From Actinernus sp. WN-2022 (Eukaryota > Cnidaria > Anthozoa > Actiniaria > Actinernidae), in NCBI GenBank assembly GCA_030867875.1, contig JAOWCC010001501.1:31516792-31580791 (forward strand): a DNA stretch of 64,000 nucleotides, in the 5' to 3' direction. Below, one piece after another: positions 48,391 through 58,999 of this stretch. Position numbers and translations under genes: made by a program. The stretch's first letter is position 1, and the number at the start of each line of letters is the position of its first letter. The notes under the pieces are model-generated. The model was given only the letters and a program-made list of their open reading frames with translations, was not told where the DNA came from and searched no databases.

Positions 48391-48700
48391 CCAAAAATCC
48401 AGAAAGCTGAAATTTCATACCTTTTCTCAGTTTCGATTTGCCTTTGCAAGAAGGGCGAAAAAGGTACCTTTATTGCGCTTTCATTCGAAAACCAGAACGC
48501 ATGCAAATTCCTACCTTTTTTCAGCTTCGATTTTACTTTGCGAGAAGAGCGAAAAAGGTACCTTTTTTGCACTTTGCACTGAAAACCAGAATACACAGAA
48601 ATTCATACCTTTATTCAGCTCAGTTAGCTGCGATATTGCGAGAAGTGCGTAAAAGGTACTTCTTTCTTTGTTTATTGGCTGTTTGATTGGCATGAACTGC
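48391..48700. repeat. Three tandem 90-bp units, left arm
   Basis: Units share AAAAAGGTACCTTT, CGCGAGAAG-like, TCGAAGCTGAAAAAAGGTA-like and CTGG.TTT.. blocks (read from the right arm). The same three units stand inverted at 49,838-50,100. Confidence 0.7.
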
Positions 48701-48835
48701 CGGCACTGTACTATACTAGCGTGTTAATATATACGGCCGTATAACGTTAACTATTGGCTATTGCCTGATGATTGACACCGAGACAAACTGAATGGTTTCC
48801 ATTGTGAACCAACAGTTCCCGCCACTTTTGCTAGA

Positions 48836-49046
48836 AGAATGGATTATTTGGAGGCTAATGTTGATCAAATCGAATAAAACGTCCTCACAGATTAGCGATT
48901 TATTCAAAACAGTATTCCCAGAAGTAAAGAATCGAAGGGCTTTTCTGCTCGAAACATAAGACTATTGTGCTCCAGATACGACATTGGGCGGATGAACGCA
49001 GTTGAGGTAGATGTCATCGTTCGCGTTCAAGACTCTGTGACCGAGG
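48836..49046 (+). pseudogene. Broken copy of the transposase-like N-terminus, left arm
   Basis: Inverted twin of 49,478-49,757. It starts MDYLEANVDQI, then lacks about 18 bases (AGATAAGAGATCATTTGA-type sequence present in the other arm) and has a further one-base change before RAFLLETxD, so the frame is lost. The end RMNAVEVDVIVRVQDSV is still readable. Confidence 0.7.
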
Positions 49047-49048
49047 TA

Positions 49049-49250
49049 AGCGCCGACTACTTTAAACGGTTATTCGTCCTTTTATATAATCCTCCCTCGG
49101 TACTAATTAGGCTATAGACTACAAAACATAGCAGCTTTATCTTAAAAGATTATTTTAAGATAAAGCTATTACTACGTTTTGTAGTCTATAGCCTAATGAA
49201 TACCGAGGGAGGATTAAAAGGATGAATAATCGTTTAAAGTAGTCGGCGCT
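49049..49250. mobile_element. TA-flanked hairpin MITE, 202 bp, at the palindrome centre
   Basis: AGCGCCGACTACTTTAAACG and its mirror bound it, with TA at 49,047-49,048 and 49,251-49,252. Arms are about 95 bp, so the whole is almost one hairpin (CTTTATCTTAAAAG near the tip). Tc1/mariner-type by target duplication. Confidence 0.9.
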
Positions 49251-49252
49251 TA

Positions 49253-49475
49253 CAGTACCGTGCAAAAAGATTTCAACGCTAATTGGGGATATATCCCTGG
49301 GGATATATCCTTTAAAAGGGATATATCCCTTTTTCGTTAAGTGAAATAACCCCGTTTGAAAAGGATATATCCCCTGAAACTTCCCCCAAAAGGGAAATAT
49401 CCTTTTTTCAGGGGATATATCTCTTTTTCAGAGGATATATCACTTCCCCCGTTGAAATCTTTTTGCACGGTACTG
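49253..49475. mobile_element. TA-flanked MITE with ATATATCC palindromes, 223 bp
   Basis: CAGTACCGTGCAAAAAGATT and its mirror (26-bp inverted repeat) are flanked by TA (49,251-49,252 and 49,476-49,477). The interior holds about seven copies of the self-complementary GGGATATATCCC or near variants. CAGT...ACTG ends with TA duplication fit the Tc1/mariner/IS630 group. Confidence 0.9.
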
Positions 49476-49477
49476 TA

Positions 49478-49757
49478 CCTCGGTCACAGAGTCTTGAACA
49501 ATGGCATCTACCTCAACTGCGTTCATCCGTCCAATGTCGTGTCTGGAGCACAATAGTCTTATATTTCGAGCAGAAAAGCCCTTCTTTACTTCTGGGAATG
49601 CTTCTTTGAATAAATCGCTAATCTGTGAGTACGTTTTATTCGATTTCAAATGATCTCTTATCTGATCAACATTAGCCTCCAAATAATCCATCCTTCCCGC
49701 AAAAGTGGCGGGAACTTTTGGTTCAGAATTGAAATCATTCAGTTTTCTCGGTGTCAA
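49478..49757 (-). pseudogene. N-terminal part of a transposase/integrase-like gene, right arm
   Basis: The minus strand reads MDYLEANVDQIRDHLKSNKT, YSQISDLFKEAFPEVKKGFS, ARNIRLLCSRHDIGRMNAVE, VDAIVQDSVTEV and then runs into the palindrome centre. The first 50 residues look like a helix-turn-helix DNA-binding segment and match what I remember of coral integrase-like transposon proteins. The catalytic core is absent. The junction GAGGTAC could be a splice donor or just the palindrome centre. An upstream in-frame ATG at 49,757 adds MTPRKLNDFNSEPKVPATFAG; which start is used is unknown. Confidence 0.55.
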
Positions 49758-50589
49758 TCATCAGGCAATAGCCAATAGATAGTATAGTACAGTGTCGGGA
49801 GTTCATGTCAATCAAGCAGCCAATAAACAAAGAAAGAAGGTACCTTTTACGCACTTCTCGCAATATCGCAGCTAAGCTGAAAAAAGGTATGAATTTTCAT
49901 GTATTCTGGTTTTCAGTGCAAAAAGGTACCTTTTTCGCGCTTATCGCAAAATCAAATCGAAGCTTAAAAAAGGTAGGAATTTGCATGCGTTCTGGATTTC
50001 GAATGAAAGCGCAATAAAGGTACCTTTTTCGCCCTACTCGCGAAGGCTAATCGAAGCTGAAAAAATGTATGAAATTTCAGCTTTCTGGATTTTTGGATGA
50101 AACCAAAAAATGTCCAGTCTTTATTAGCAAAAAAGGTAGCTATTTCAAAGGCTTCTCAAAAAGGAATCAAGCAACAAAGAAGGTATAAATTTTGCCTTAG
50201 AAAGTGTTGTAAACTATGGAGAAACCTAGTTAGTTGGCCTTTTTCAGCTTTCAGCATTTGTGTTTTCGTTGAAAAGCAGAATTGCCGGAATCTACCACTG
50301 ATTGAATCGCCACTGTTCGGGTGTTAGCCGTATTCACAGATTGTAGTTATGCACAGTATATGGCGAGATTTACAAGGATTTTATTCTTCCTACATCCAAG
50401 GTAAACAGCATTGAGTAAAGAATGGTATCTATATTTCATTACTTGCTTGTATTTTTTGCTGTTTCCAGTCGTAAACAGTCCGAATTTGACCAAAGTGAAA
50501 CAAGCTGCTCGCATCCGTAGATATATATTTCTTCGTTGTGCACTTTTGACATGAAATAATTCTCCAAATGGCACCATTGTTTTATTTCT

Positions 50590-51264
50590 ACATGACTAAT
50601 AACAGTTATCTGCTTACTTGGGAGAGTTTAAGTGTAAGGAGGAAAATGCACAAGTTAATACATTTTTATAAAATTGTAAATGAAATAGTTCCCACATACT
50701 TACTAGAGCTATTACCCAATACTGTGGGTGAACGTGCACATTTTAACCTAAGATCAAGTGAAGATTTTTCACTTATTCCTTGTAGAACCGTTAAGTTTCA
50801 GCAGTCTTTCCTGCCTTCCACAATCACGTCTTGGAATTCACTAAGTTTGGATGTAAGGAATTCAATTTCGCTTCCTTCTTTTAAATTTAATTTGCGATCT
50901 GTGATTTCTCCTTTTAACTATAATAAGTTACTTGATTATTCCTATTCGAGACTAGCATCAATTTTTCATACTCGCCTCAGGCTTGGTTTTTGTGCCCTGA
51001 ATAGTTATCTTTTCAAAATCAATTGTCTCTCTACCAGATGTGAATGTGGACTAGCAAGAAACACCTAAGCATTATTTTATATGTTATCCCCGTTACGCTG
51101 CCCAACGAGCTTCCTTTTTTGCCTCTGCTGCACAGTTACTGGGCGAGAAATGGTCACAGAGCAGCGACAAGGACAAAATGGAGTTCATTCTGAACGGTGT
51201 TAAAGATTTTGAAATAAATGGTCGTTTTTTGGCAAAGTTCAAAGCTTTATTCTATCTACAAATC
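50590..51264 (+). pseudogene. C-terminal region of the 46.6-kb LINE ORF2
   Basis: Resumes as TNNSYLLTWESLSVRRKMHK, FYKIVNEIVPTYLLELLP, FNLRSSEDF, SITSWNSLS-like (reads TITSWNSLSL), SFKFNLRSVI and then CECG. A one-base shift at about 51,055 leads to ETPKHYFICYPRYAAQRASF. Together these give C-x-C ... H-x4-C, the putative zinc-binding tail common after the RT in this LINE group. Further coding-like sequence (LGEKWSQSSDKDKMEFIL) runs to about 51,260. Confidence 0.8.
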
Positions 51265-51394
51265 GTTTCTCTGGGACTTATGTTTAATTATTTTATTATC
51301 AATGGTGTGTCTGTTCGCGTAAAAAAAAAGTACAATAGATAGGTCATTTAATTGTTTGGGGTAAACACTTCATTATATGTTTAAATAAATAAAA

Positions 51395-51545
51395 AACAGT
51401 CCGAACGGTAAACAATACTTGCTAATGATGTTTGAAAAGAAGCGTATGTAAATTTTCGGTTTAGCCACTCGCATGAGAAGTAATTTCAAACACTCATTGT
51501 TCGTGTTTCATCAGGGGATCCAAATAATTGTTTCTCAATATTGAA
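51395..51545 (-). repeat. Inverted fragment of repeat Q part R2, right of the LINE
   Basis: Reverse complement of R2b at about 29,755-29,885 (AAGAAGCGTATGTAAATTT, TTTCAAACACTCATTGTTCG). It continues the fragment at 46,425-46,638, which proves the LINE inserted into it. Confidence 0.8.
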
Positions 51546-51554
51546 ATAGTACTT

Positions 51555-51842
51555 CCAGCACTGCGAAACATCCTATCTAAACGAATGTAAAAATACGATA
51601 ATTTTACGTGTGGATATCGCCTTTCAGCCAATCAGCGATTTCCACGTCACACGCTGACCCTTGCTTCAAACAACCGGGCCCAGGTCCAAGTATTGTTTAT
51701 AAAATAAATAAAACAATACATGGACGCTTGGAGATATGGCATTCTTGGTTTGCAATCAATCCCTGTAGATTCAAAAGGCAAACACGCGGCACCCATATTG
51801 GAGGAAGGAACAAGTAACTAATGAGGAATATTTTGTTAATGT

Positions 51843-51873
<31 letters not shown>

Positions 51874-51960
51874 CAAACCAAGAATTGCATACTCGATCTC
51901 TCACTCGTTCGCTGCGCTCACTAGCGAGATACATTCCATATTTCCGCGCGCCCATGTATG
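51555..51960. mobile_element. TIR element R5, copy 2, with a nested hairpin
   Basis: AAAATACGATAATTTTACGTG, TTCAGCCAATCAGCGATTTC, CAGGTCCAAGTATTGTTTAT and ACATGGACGCTTGGAGATAT repeat 25,415-25,565. At 51,739-51,889 the core is replaced by a hairpin with GCATTCTTGGTTTGCA ends, which copy 1 lacks. Confidence 0.7.
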
Positions 51961-51983
51961 GACCCTTTGCACGTGACGTCATA

Positions 51984-52056
51984 GCCGCCATGTTGGTGTA
52001 CAGTTAACAATAGATTCTTCGTTAGCTTCTTTTGTTCTGTACACCAACATGGCCGC
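51984..52056. repeat. Short inverted repeat with GCCATGTTGGTGTACAG arms
   Basis: GCCATGTTGGTGTACAG (from 51,987) pairs with its mirror (to 52,054). The flank has CACGTGACGTCAT. Probably a MITE remnant. Confidence 0.6.
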
Positions 52057-52059
52057 CAT

Positions 52060-52970
52060 GCCCTTTGTCATTTGAATCTCTGGGGATTGAGTGCAACTAT
52101 CTATTATTCTGTATACCTTAACCTCTGTGCAATTCCAAAGGCAGAGGAAATATTGCAACATATTCCACTCGACATATTCCCTCCACACTTTACTAGTACT
52201 ACGTTCTACTACTTACTCTTTGCGTACGGAGAAGTAAATACTTAATGAAAACAGCATATCTACACATCCTGAGCGGATCTCCATCTCTTAGTTACCCATC
52301 GTCTGTTCTATCCACTGCAAGCCTCATTGGTTGGAAGAAAAAACAATAAGCCCTATGAAACTTCATGCAACAATAAACCAGGAAAACAATGCTACCTAAT
52401 GATTTACGAAGCGAGACTGTGATTGCGTGCAACGAGAAAACCTTGCCATTGTGGAAAATATGCATATATTTCGCCTGGAGCGAGTGGGTATGGGATTTAT
52501 TCACCTCGGATTGCCGCAACCCTCGGTGAATAAATCGTATAACCCCTCGCTGCAGGCCGATAACCCTTACTTGTTCAAATAGCTCAGTATGCAAAACGTT
52601 CGTCAATAAATAACACTCATTTATTACTTTTCTCAGAAGCCATCTCCGTCATAGACTATCATCTAGTGTGCTGAGGAAATATATGAAATCAACAGACAGA
52701 CAATGCAGCTTAATGAATTTACTTGCCAACCATAACTGAACAAGCTTAACTACTTTCCAGATTAATGTAAGATCATTACGTATACCATAACGGCTCCGAA
52801 CAATGGCTTTATAGTTACTAAAACGTATATCTGTTTGTGTTCTCAGACACTTTCTGTAACTTAACAGTTTTACAAAGAGTGAGAGCTAATTACTTGAGTT
52901 TATACAACACGGGAACCTACATAGATCATTCAATTTGATTGGCTCGCTATCTCGGAATAATTAACAATTA
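52060..52970. other. Interval with one decayed hairpin, no gene recognised
   Basis: A hairpin at about 52,485-52,560 (GGATTTATTCACC against GGTGAATAAATCG) is the only structure noticed. The right end (from 52,905) duplicates part of the neighbouring TTAACAATTATTC element. Confidence 0.4.
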
Positions 52971-53451
52971 TTCACCAAAGTCGAGGTGAATAGTGGTGGA
53001 TATTTACCGAGCCGCTTCACCAACACTGAGGTAAATAATTGTTTTAGTATATACCACACTCCAGGTGAATAGCCAGCACCAAAGTTATTATATTTTCTGT
53101 GAAATGGACAAAAACTCCCGCGAGATGATCGCTGCTTTGCTCGGAGGTGAATATGAAATCATATTCACTGTTTGAGTAGCCAATCAGAGCGCGCGAAAAG
53201 TCATATTCACTCGTGTGGTATATACTACTGAGCAATAGCCACCTACAAAACTCGGGATAATTTTGAAACAAAATGGCAGGCGTAAATTCACGTTTCGCGA
53301 TTGTTTCCGACGCGGTGCCCAAAAGCAGGTTCCCGTGTTGTATATACTAAAACAATTATTCGCCTCAGGCTCAGTCGATATTGGTGAATATTCCCCTCAA
53401 CTTCGTCTCGTGGAATATTCAGCAATATAGACTTCGCCGAATAATTGTTAA
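52971..53451. mobile_element. TTAACAATTATTC-ended element, copy 2 (reverse of copy 1)
   Basis: The ends TTAACAATTATTCACC and GCCGAATAATTGTTAA are inverted. The interior is the reverse complement of 39,067-39,901 without the nested foldback. Confidence 0.75.
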
Positions 53452-53496
53452 TTATATATCGACTAACTGGCCCAACGTCTGAAATAGCTGATATTA

Positions 53497-53681
53497 CAGT
53501 AGCGTCCAAGAATAGCAGTTTTAGCGGTATTGACCCGAACGCCTCACTTCAATATAATGAAGCGCCATTGAAACCATCATTCTTGCACGACACCAACACC
53601 CTCTTAATTATAGCGCTTCATTACACCGAAGTGAGGCGTTCAGGTCAATACCGCTGAAACTGCTATTCGTAGACGCCACTG
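53497..53681. mobile_element. TA-flanked MITE with CAGT(A/G)GCGTC ends, 185 bp
   Basis: CAGTAGCGTCCAAGAATAGC and the mirrored GCTATTCGTAGACGCCACTG are flanked by TA (53,495-53,496 and 53,682-53,683). Inner arms GCGGTATTGACC and GAACGCCTCACTTC pair as well. Confidence 0.9.
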
Positions 53682-53683
53682 TA

Positions 53684-54381
53684 TTTGCGAGTGGTCGAGA
53701 AACAAAGTAATATGCAAACCACTAGAAACACAACAGTAATGTCTTTCTTTAAAGCTTCAATCTTATTCCTCGTCTTTTCAGCTATCGAATAATCCACTTA
53801 GTGTTAGACAAGAACCAATCACATTGCAAAAAGAAAACAAAAGCATTCCAACTTATGGTATTTGAGCCAATCAGGGGAGGGGGGTGTAGGGGTCACTTCA
53901 TTGTCCTTTACATGTAAAATTCTAGCAAACCCGGTGTAAATTATGATCCTTCCTTTTTCACCCGAGCCACTCATTTAAATGTCAAAAAAGAATCGAAGGC
54001 CGACCAATGTGATTGCAACACCAAACTTATTTGTATATGGGGTTCTTAAAAGAAACGCAAAGGTACTGTGTAGAGGCAGAGTTAATAGATGGGAATGGTT
54101 GCGAAACCTAGCGACCTTCTTTGTTATATGTATTTGTTCGCTTTTTTTTCAACCGTGGTCGTGCACAACACACAACAGAAAATATGTTAATCAATCATCC
54201 AATAGAAACGTATGGCTTCAGTCGTTCAGGGGACGCTCATAATCTATGACCGTGCACAATCTTTTGTCTTACCCCCTTCCAACCTAAATTGCAACGTCTT
54301 TGTTTGCCCCTTTGAAGTTTGCCGGGTTTCCTTACCATTCCTCTCTATAACTATGATCGAGGGTTGTAGGTACTTATTATT
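53684..54381. other. Interval with no recognised feature
   Basis: An 87-codon plus frame (53,979-54,242) has no match known to me and no supporting signals. Confidence 0.4.
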
Positions 54382-54385
54382 TTAA

Positions 54386-54823
54386 GTAATGGTCCAGATA
54401 AGAACGGTAGTCTCTACGGCAAGGAATGTTAAAAGGTGTTAATTTTCTATTATTCTTTCTCGTAATTTCATTGGTTGATACTTATAAATTCAATAGAAAT
54501 CCATCGAAATAATGCATTTTCATTCGATATTTTTTGTGGTTTTAATTTATTTTTGATCAAACTATGGTTTAATTTCGAAGAATATCATGTGTGGGGAAAG
54601 TGATCAAATTTGCGATGGAAAAATCTTTGTTTTCTCTAAATCCGATTGGCTGGATGGTGGCTTGTCTGAGGTTTCACAGAAAAAGAGAGCCAATAGCATT
54701 TTCGAGATGTTGTTTGGACTGTAGACACCTAAGACACTTAGGCATATTCAACAATATTCATGTGGGAGAGGCTCATTGCCGCAGAACAATGGATTCTACT
54801 ACAGTTCTTATCTGGACCATTAC
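54386..54823. mobile_element. R3 element, complete copy, TTAA-flanked, 438 bp
   Basis: GTAATGGTCCAGATAAGAAC and its mirror are flanked by TTAA (54,382-54,385 and 54,824-54,827). The interior matches R2b at 30,355-30,700 and the inverted copy at 37,131-37,803. This copy fixes the limits of the R3 family. Confidence 0.85.
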
Positions 54824-54979
54824 TTAAAGCTACAGATATTAAGTAATTTATGCATACCTATACGCACCACCACCTTATGGCAAACGAACCTTGCTCGGGA
54901 TTGGTCTGGTGTAAGCTACAGAGTATTACCCCATCCCCCCTCTAGTGATTAGATATGTTTGGTTCAAGTTAGTGCTTAA

Positions 54980-55426
54980 CAGTGCATATGAGCCCAAATA
55001 TTAAAATCGATTCTACATCAATTAAAATAGCTGAATAGTAAAACATTTAATGATTAGGGTGTTGTGTCTGAGTTATAAAGGTTTATATTTCGAATATGCC
55101 CATGTACGTCAAACAGGGAATTTACTATCATTTAATTCAATTCACTTCTGATTTAGTCAAAATATTTGGTAAAATCACTGATATAAGCGTCAAATAACAT
55201 TTTAGATGTTCATAAAAGATCATTTATCTCTACCAGCAAGTTTTGTATAATAAATTATAACAAATTATTTCCTGTGACGTCACGTCATTAACATATTCGA
55301 AATATAAACCTTCGATTCGAGACTCGTAGAAGCCACACTCAAATCAAGAAATACTTATTATTAAACTATTTTCTCGATGCAGAATCGATTTTAATGAATT
55401 TAAAAACATGGTTTAATATATGCACT
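54980..55426. mobile_element. M1-family MITE, TTAA-flanked, 447 bp
   Basis: The ends CAGTGCATATGAGCCC and ATATATGCACT are flanked by TTAA(C). The M1 blocks AGTTATAAAGGTTTATATTT and CACACTCAAATCAAGAAATA are mirrored. It contains GTGACGTCACGTCA at about 55,275. Confidence 0.75.
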
Positions 55427-55761
55427 TTAACATATGTAGCCACAAATCTTAACGAAACAGGATAGCTCATAGTGATATGCACTTTGATTTATTCCATCAT
55501 AGGATGGTAGTAATAGATACCAGATGGCTACTGAGGATGTGAGTGAGCCAGCTGTCATCAAACAATCTATAAACCATTTAAAAAGGGTTCTTTCTCTGCA
55601 ATCTAGGCTATCTACAGTTTATTGGTTCAGTTTATTGGTTCAGTTTATCAATATTGTTTATCTCTTTGGTTAGCCCTCCATCCTACTTCATCTATTTGCT
55701 ATTGTTAAAATTAGATCAATAATTATTATTTCAAAATGAAAATACCGTTTATGGTGAACAG

Positions 55762-56205
55762 CAGAGTGGATTTCGATTGAGTGTCGATTGTTTGCTCAAC
55801 TTTTTTTAATACATATATATGTATTAATGTTAACGTATTGTGCTACAGTCACTGATATTTAATTTACTTATTGGGCTATCTAACTCGTTTAGCAAAAGCT
55901 ATTTTAGATAGCCTGCACCAATATTTAGTATTAATTTCTTTTCCTTTTTATAATGTAATTATTAATAGTGGTGCAAATAAAGTATGTTGTCAAGTGGTAA
56001 ACTAAAACCAAACATGTTTTGGTCCATCACGCCATCAATCATCACGCCATCCACGATTGCGTTTACTTTTCCTCGTGATTGGTTCAAGTAAAACCAATCG
56101 TGAATTACTTCAGCTCGTGATTGGCTTATTGTTTTTACTTGCTCCTGTGATTGGTTCAGTGATTACTTTGGTTTCGGTTTTAGGACACTCAATCGAAAAC
56201 CGCTG
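55762..56205. mobile_element. TIR element with a LINE 3' end inside
   Basis: TTTCGATTGAGTGTC at left and GACACTCAATCGAAAACC at right are inverted. Between about 55,795 and 55,985 there is a LINE-type 3' UTR ending GTGCAAATAAAGTATGTTGTC. The right half has four inverted CCAAT motifs (GTGATTGG) within 120 bp. Confidence 0.6.
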
Positions 56206-56836
56206 TTTTTTTTTCCATAAGAAGTCTTTCTAATTATGAAAGCCTGAACACAGCTGTGTACACACACTGAAGAATTCAGCAACGCCTTTACAAGTTTTGT
56301 ATCATGAAGCATGCAAGTAATAGATACAGGATAAGTAGCCGTGCTTTATCAGAGTTGTAAATCCGATAAAGCATGGAAAGGGCGATCCGGCCTATTTTGG
56401 CCGATAAAATCGAAGCAAACGTTTATGCAAATCAGGACAAAATCTGCATCAGATATACACATTAATTTCCTGTTTTTCCTTCATGAATTGTTAATAAGTT
56501 TGATAAGGTATGATAAAAAGAGACCAGTTTTCTTCATCAAATCCCTACATGTATCTGCATGTTTTCTTAGGGCAACAATAAAATATTGAAAACATAATAT
56601 TTATATGTTCTTCCTTTAAACTCTTGACATTAAAAGTCATAAACTTAATTGTTAGGGCTCATTAAAGTTTTAAATCAAACATACACTAACAGTGGACCAA
56701 CATACCAAAATGTAAGGTCACTTTTACGTAATGTCTGGAGTTAAGAACTCTTAAAAATTTTGTTATAAACTCAACTCTTTGAGGATGGGGCCTCTAAAGA
56801 TCATAAGTAACATAGACCTGCACATCGGTTGTTATA

Positions 56837-57168
56837 CAATAAACAGTGTGAAACGTGCGCTTTGATTGGCTGATAGCCGTGTTATTCGAGTAAACATGCA
56901 CAGATGACGTCACGTTTATTCAATAAACAGTGTGAAACGTGCGCTTTGATTGGCTGATAGCCATGTGTTATTCTAATACACATGCACAGATGACGTCACG
57001 TTTATTCAATAAACAGTGTGAAACGTGCGCTCTGATTGGCTGATAGCCATGTTATTGGAGTAGATGCACAGATGACGTCACGTTTATTCCATAAACAGTG
57101 TGAAATGCGAGCTCTGATTGGCTGATAGCCATGTGTTGTTAGAGTACACATGTATAGTTGATGTCACG
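56837..57168. repeat. Four-unit tandem repeat, 83-86 bp, with CCAAT and CRE motifs
   Basis: Each unit has CAATAAACAGTGTGAAACGT, then TGATTGGCTGATAGCC (an inverted CCAAT box), then ATGCACAGATGACGTCACG (a full palindromic CRE, TGACGTCA). Unit starts are near 56,837, 56,921, 57,007 and 57,090. The fourth unit has lost the perfect CRE (TTGATGTCACG). It lies 0.6 kb beyond the stop codon of the Smad exon. Confidence 0.9.
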
Positions 57169-57244
57169 TTGTGCATGAAGTCATTTCATATCCTATTTTC
57201 GCTAATTATTGTATACAACAAATACAGTTCATTGTGTTGTGGGT

Positions 57245-57326
57245 CTGTCCTCTTATAGATGCAAACACATGTATTTCTTTGTTCCCTTCGCGTTGTGACG
57301 TCATCTGTGCATCTATAAGAGGACAG
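57245..57326. repeat. Hairpin of 19-bp arms
   Basis: CTGTCCTCTTATAGATGCA and its exact mirror. The right arm follows TGTGACGTCATCTG, an inverted copy of the CRE part of the neighbouring tandem unit. Confidence 0.75.
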
Positions 57327-57789
57327 ATGCACTGCAGATCGAATGACATCTATATGTTAATTATTATAACGTTGGGTAAATCTCTATTATCTCTATTTAA
57401 TAAGAGAAGGGACATTGTGAACTTTTTTAGTCTTCAGCAAGGCATTCCTTTCTCATATAAACATAGTTATGATTATCCAATGATCCCTATCCCACCCCCT
57501 CCCCCCCAGTCTTCACTAACCCGCCATCCTCGTATTTGATTCCAGGGTAATATACACCCTGTTAGGAGGACAATACATCTAACAATAAAAACTCTAAGCA
57601 GCCTGTCGGTTGATCATGGCAGCAATTCCTCATTTCTATTTTGTGATAATTTCAAGGAACTGACCAAAACGCCCATTGTTTATCGGGACACTGATTTGAT
57701 GCCAGGATATTTCAATATTTGATCCAATAGTTCATCACCACCACCTGTGGAAGAACATTAGTGTCCCATAGTCAGTTACATCATGCTCA

Positions 57790-58524
<735 letters not shown>

Positions 58525-58582
58525 TATTTACCAGATTTTCATTATTTATGCAATATTTCTAACGTTTATTTCGTTATCACAA

Positions 58583-58755
58583 GTGATTCTACTTCAAGTG
58601 ACTGGTTGAATATTTCTTGACTTGAGTGTTGCGCTTCTGTGAGTTATCAAGGTTTATATCTCCAAAATGCTTCTACTTTAAGTGAATAGTTGGATGGTAG
58701 AATATTTTTTGATTTGAGTGTTGCACTTCTGAGATTTAGAGGTTTTTACCCAGAA
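58583..58755. repeat. Two partial M1-family MITE ends in tandem
   Basis: TTCTACTTCAAGTGACTGGT and TTCTACTTTAAGTGAATAGTT each begin an M1-like arm (TTGA(C/T)TTGAGTGTTGC, GAGTTAT-type). No right arm nearby; the complementary sort of end lies at 61,600-61,700. Confidence 0.55.
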
Positions 58756-58799
58756 ATCGCAAGTGTTTTTCCTTTATTTATTTATTATTTATTTTTTGT

Positions 58800-58956
58800 G
58801 TGTCGAGATTTGGCGCCGTCAACCAATCAGATTGCACCTTCTTGGAAGTTCTTTTCGCCACCGTACCAATCAGATTGCACTGTGCTGGTCACGTGAACAA
58901 TCGCCAGGCCATGTGTTACTTAATTTATTCAGACAACTTAACACAGTAAAATCAAG
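58800..58956 (+). promoter_or_regulatory. Promoter-like region with two CCAAT boxes, an E-box and a YY1-like site
   Basis: ACCAATCAGATTGCAC occurs twice (58,820 and 58,865), GTCACGTGA follows at about 58,889, and CAAGATGGCGG at 58,953 fits a YY1/start-codon context. CCAAT boxes 45 bp apart upstream of such a site are typical of TATA-less promoters. No transcript evidence is available. Confidence 0.4.
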
Positions 58957-58994
58957 ATGGCGGACTCGCGAGGAGAGTCCCAATTCTCTCAAAC
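58957..58994 (+). CDS. Possible first coding exon (MADSRGESQFSQT), unknown gene
   Basis: ATG at 58,957 stands in a strong context (AAGATGG) and the frame runs MADSRGESQFSQ, then meets ACGTAAGC, a good 5' splice donor at 58,995. No downstream exon could be recognised. It is read away from the Smad exon, so the two would be divergent. This rests on context only; chance is a real alternative. Confidence 0.3.
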
Positions 58995-58999
58995 GTAAG

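Larger units (their letters stand above)
48184..50303. mobile_element. Large inverted repeat (palindrome) with arms of about 0.85 kb
   Basis: The left arm 48,184-49,046 and right arm 49,478-50,303 are inverted copies with scattered differences. From the outside in, each arm has AATCAGTGGTAG, a block that translates as MKPKNVQSLLAKKV, three tandem units of about 90 bp starting AAGGTACCTTTT, and the N-terminal gene part described separately. The arms meet at GACCGAGG-TA-CCTCGGTC with no spacer, apart from two later TA insertions (49,049-49,250 and 49,253-49,475). Confidence 0.85.
46639..51394 (+). mobile_element. LINE with a 12-bp target-site duplication, carrying nested elements
   Basis: AACAGTCCGAAC stands at 46,627-46,638 and again at 51,395-51,406, and the R2 repeat it landed in continues on both sides. 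The LINE parts are 46,639-47,562 and 47,905-48,083 (RT), and about 50,590-51,394 (C-terminus and 3' UTR ending in A-rich TAAATAAATAAAA). Insertions are a TTAA MITE (47,563-47,904) and a 2.5-kb segment dominated by a palindrome (about 48,084-50,589). Without these it would be about 1.9 kb, a 5'-truncated copy. Confidence 0.85.
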
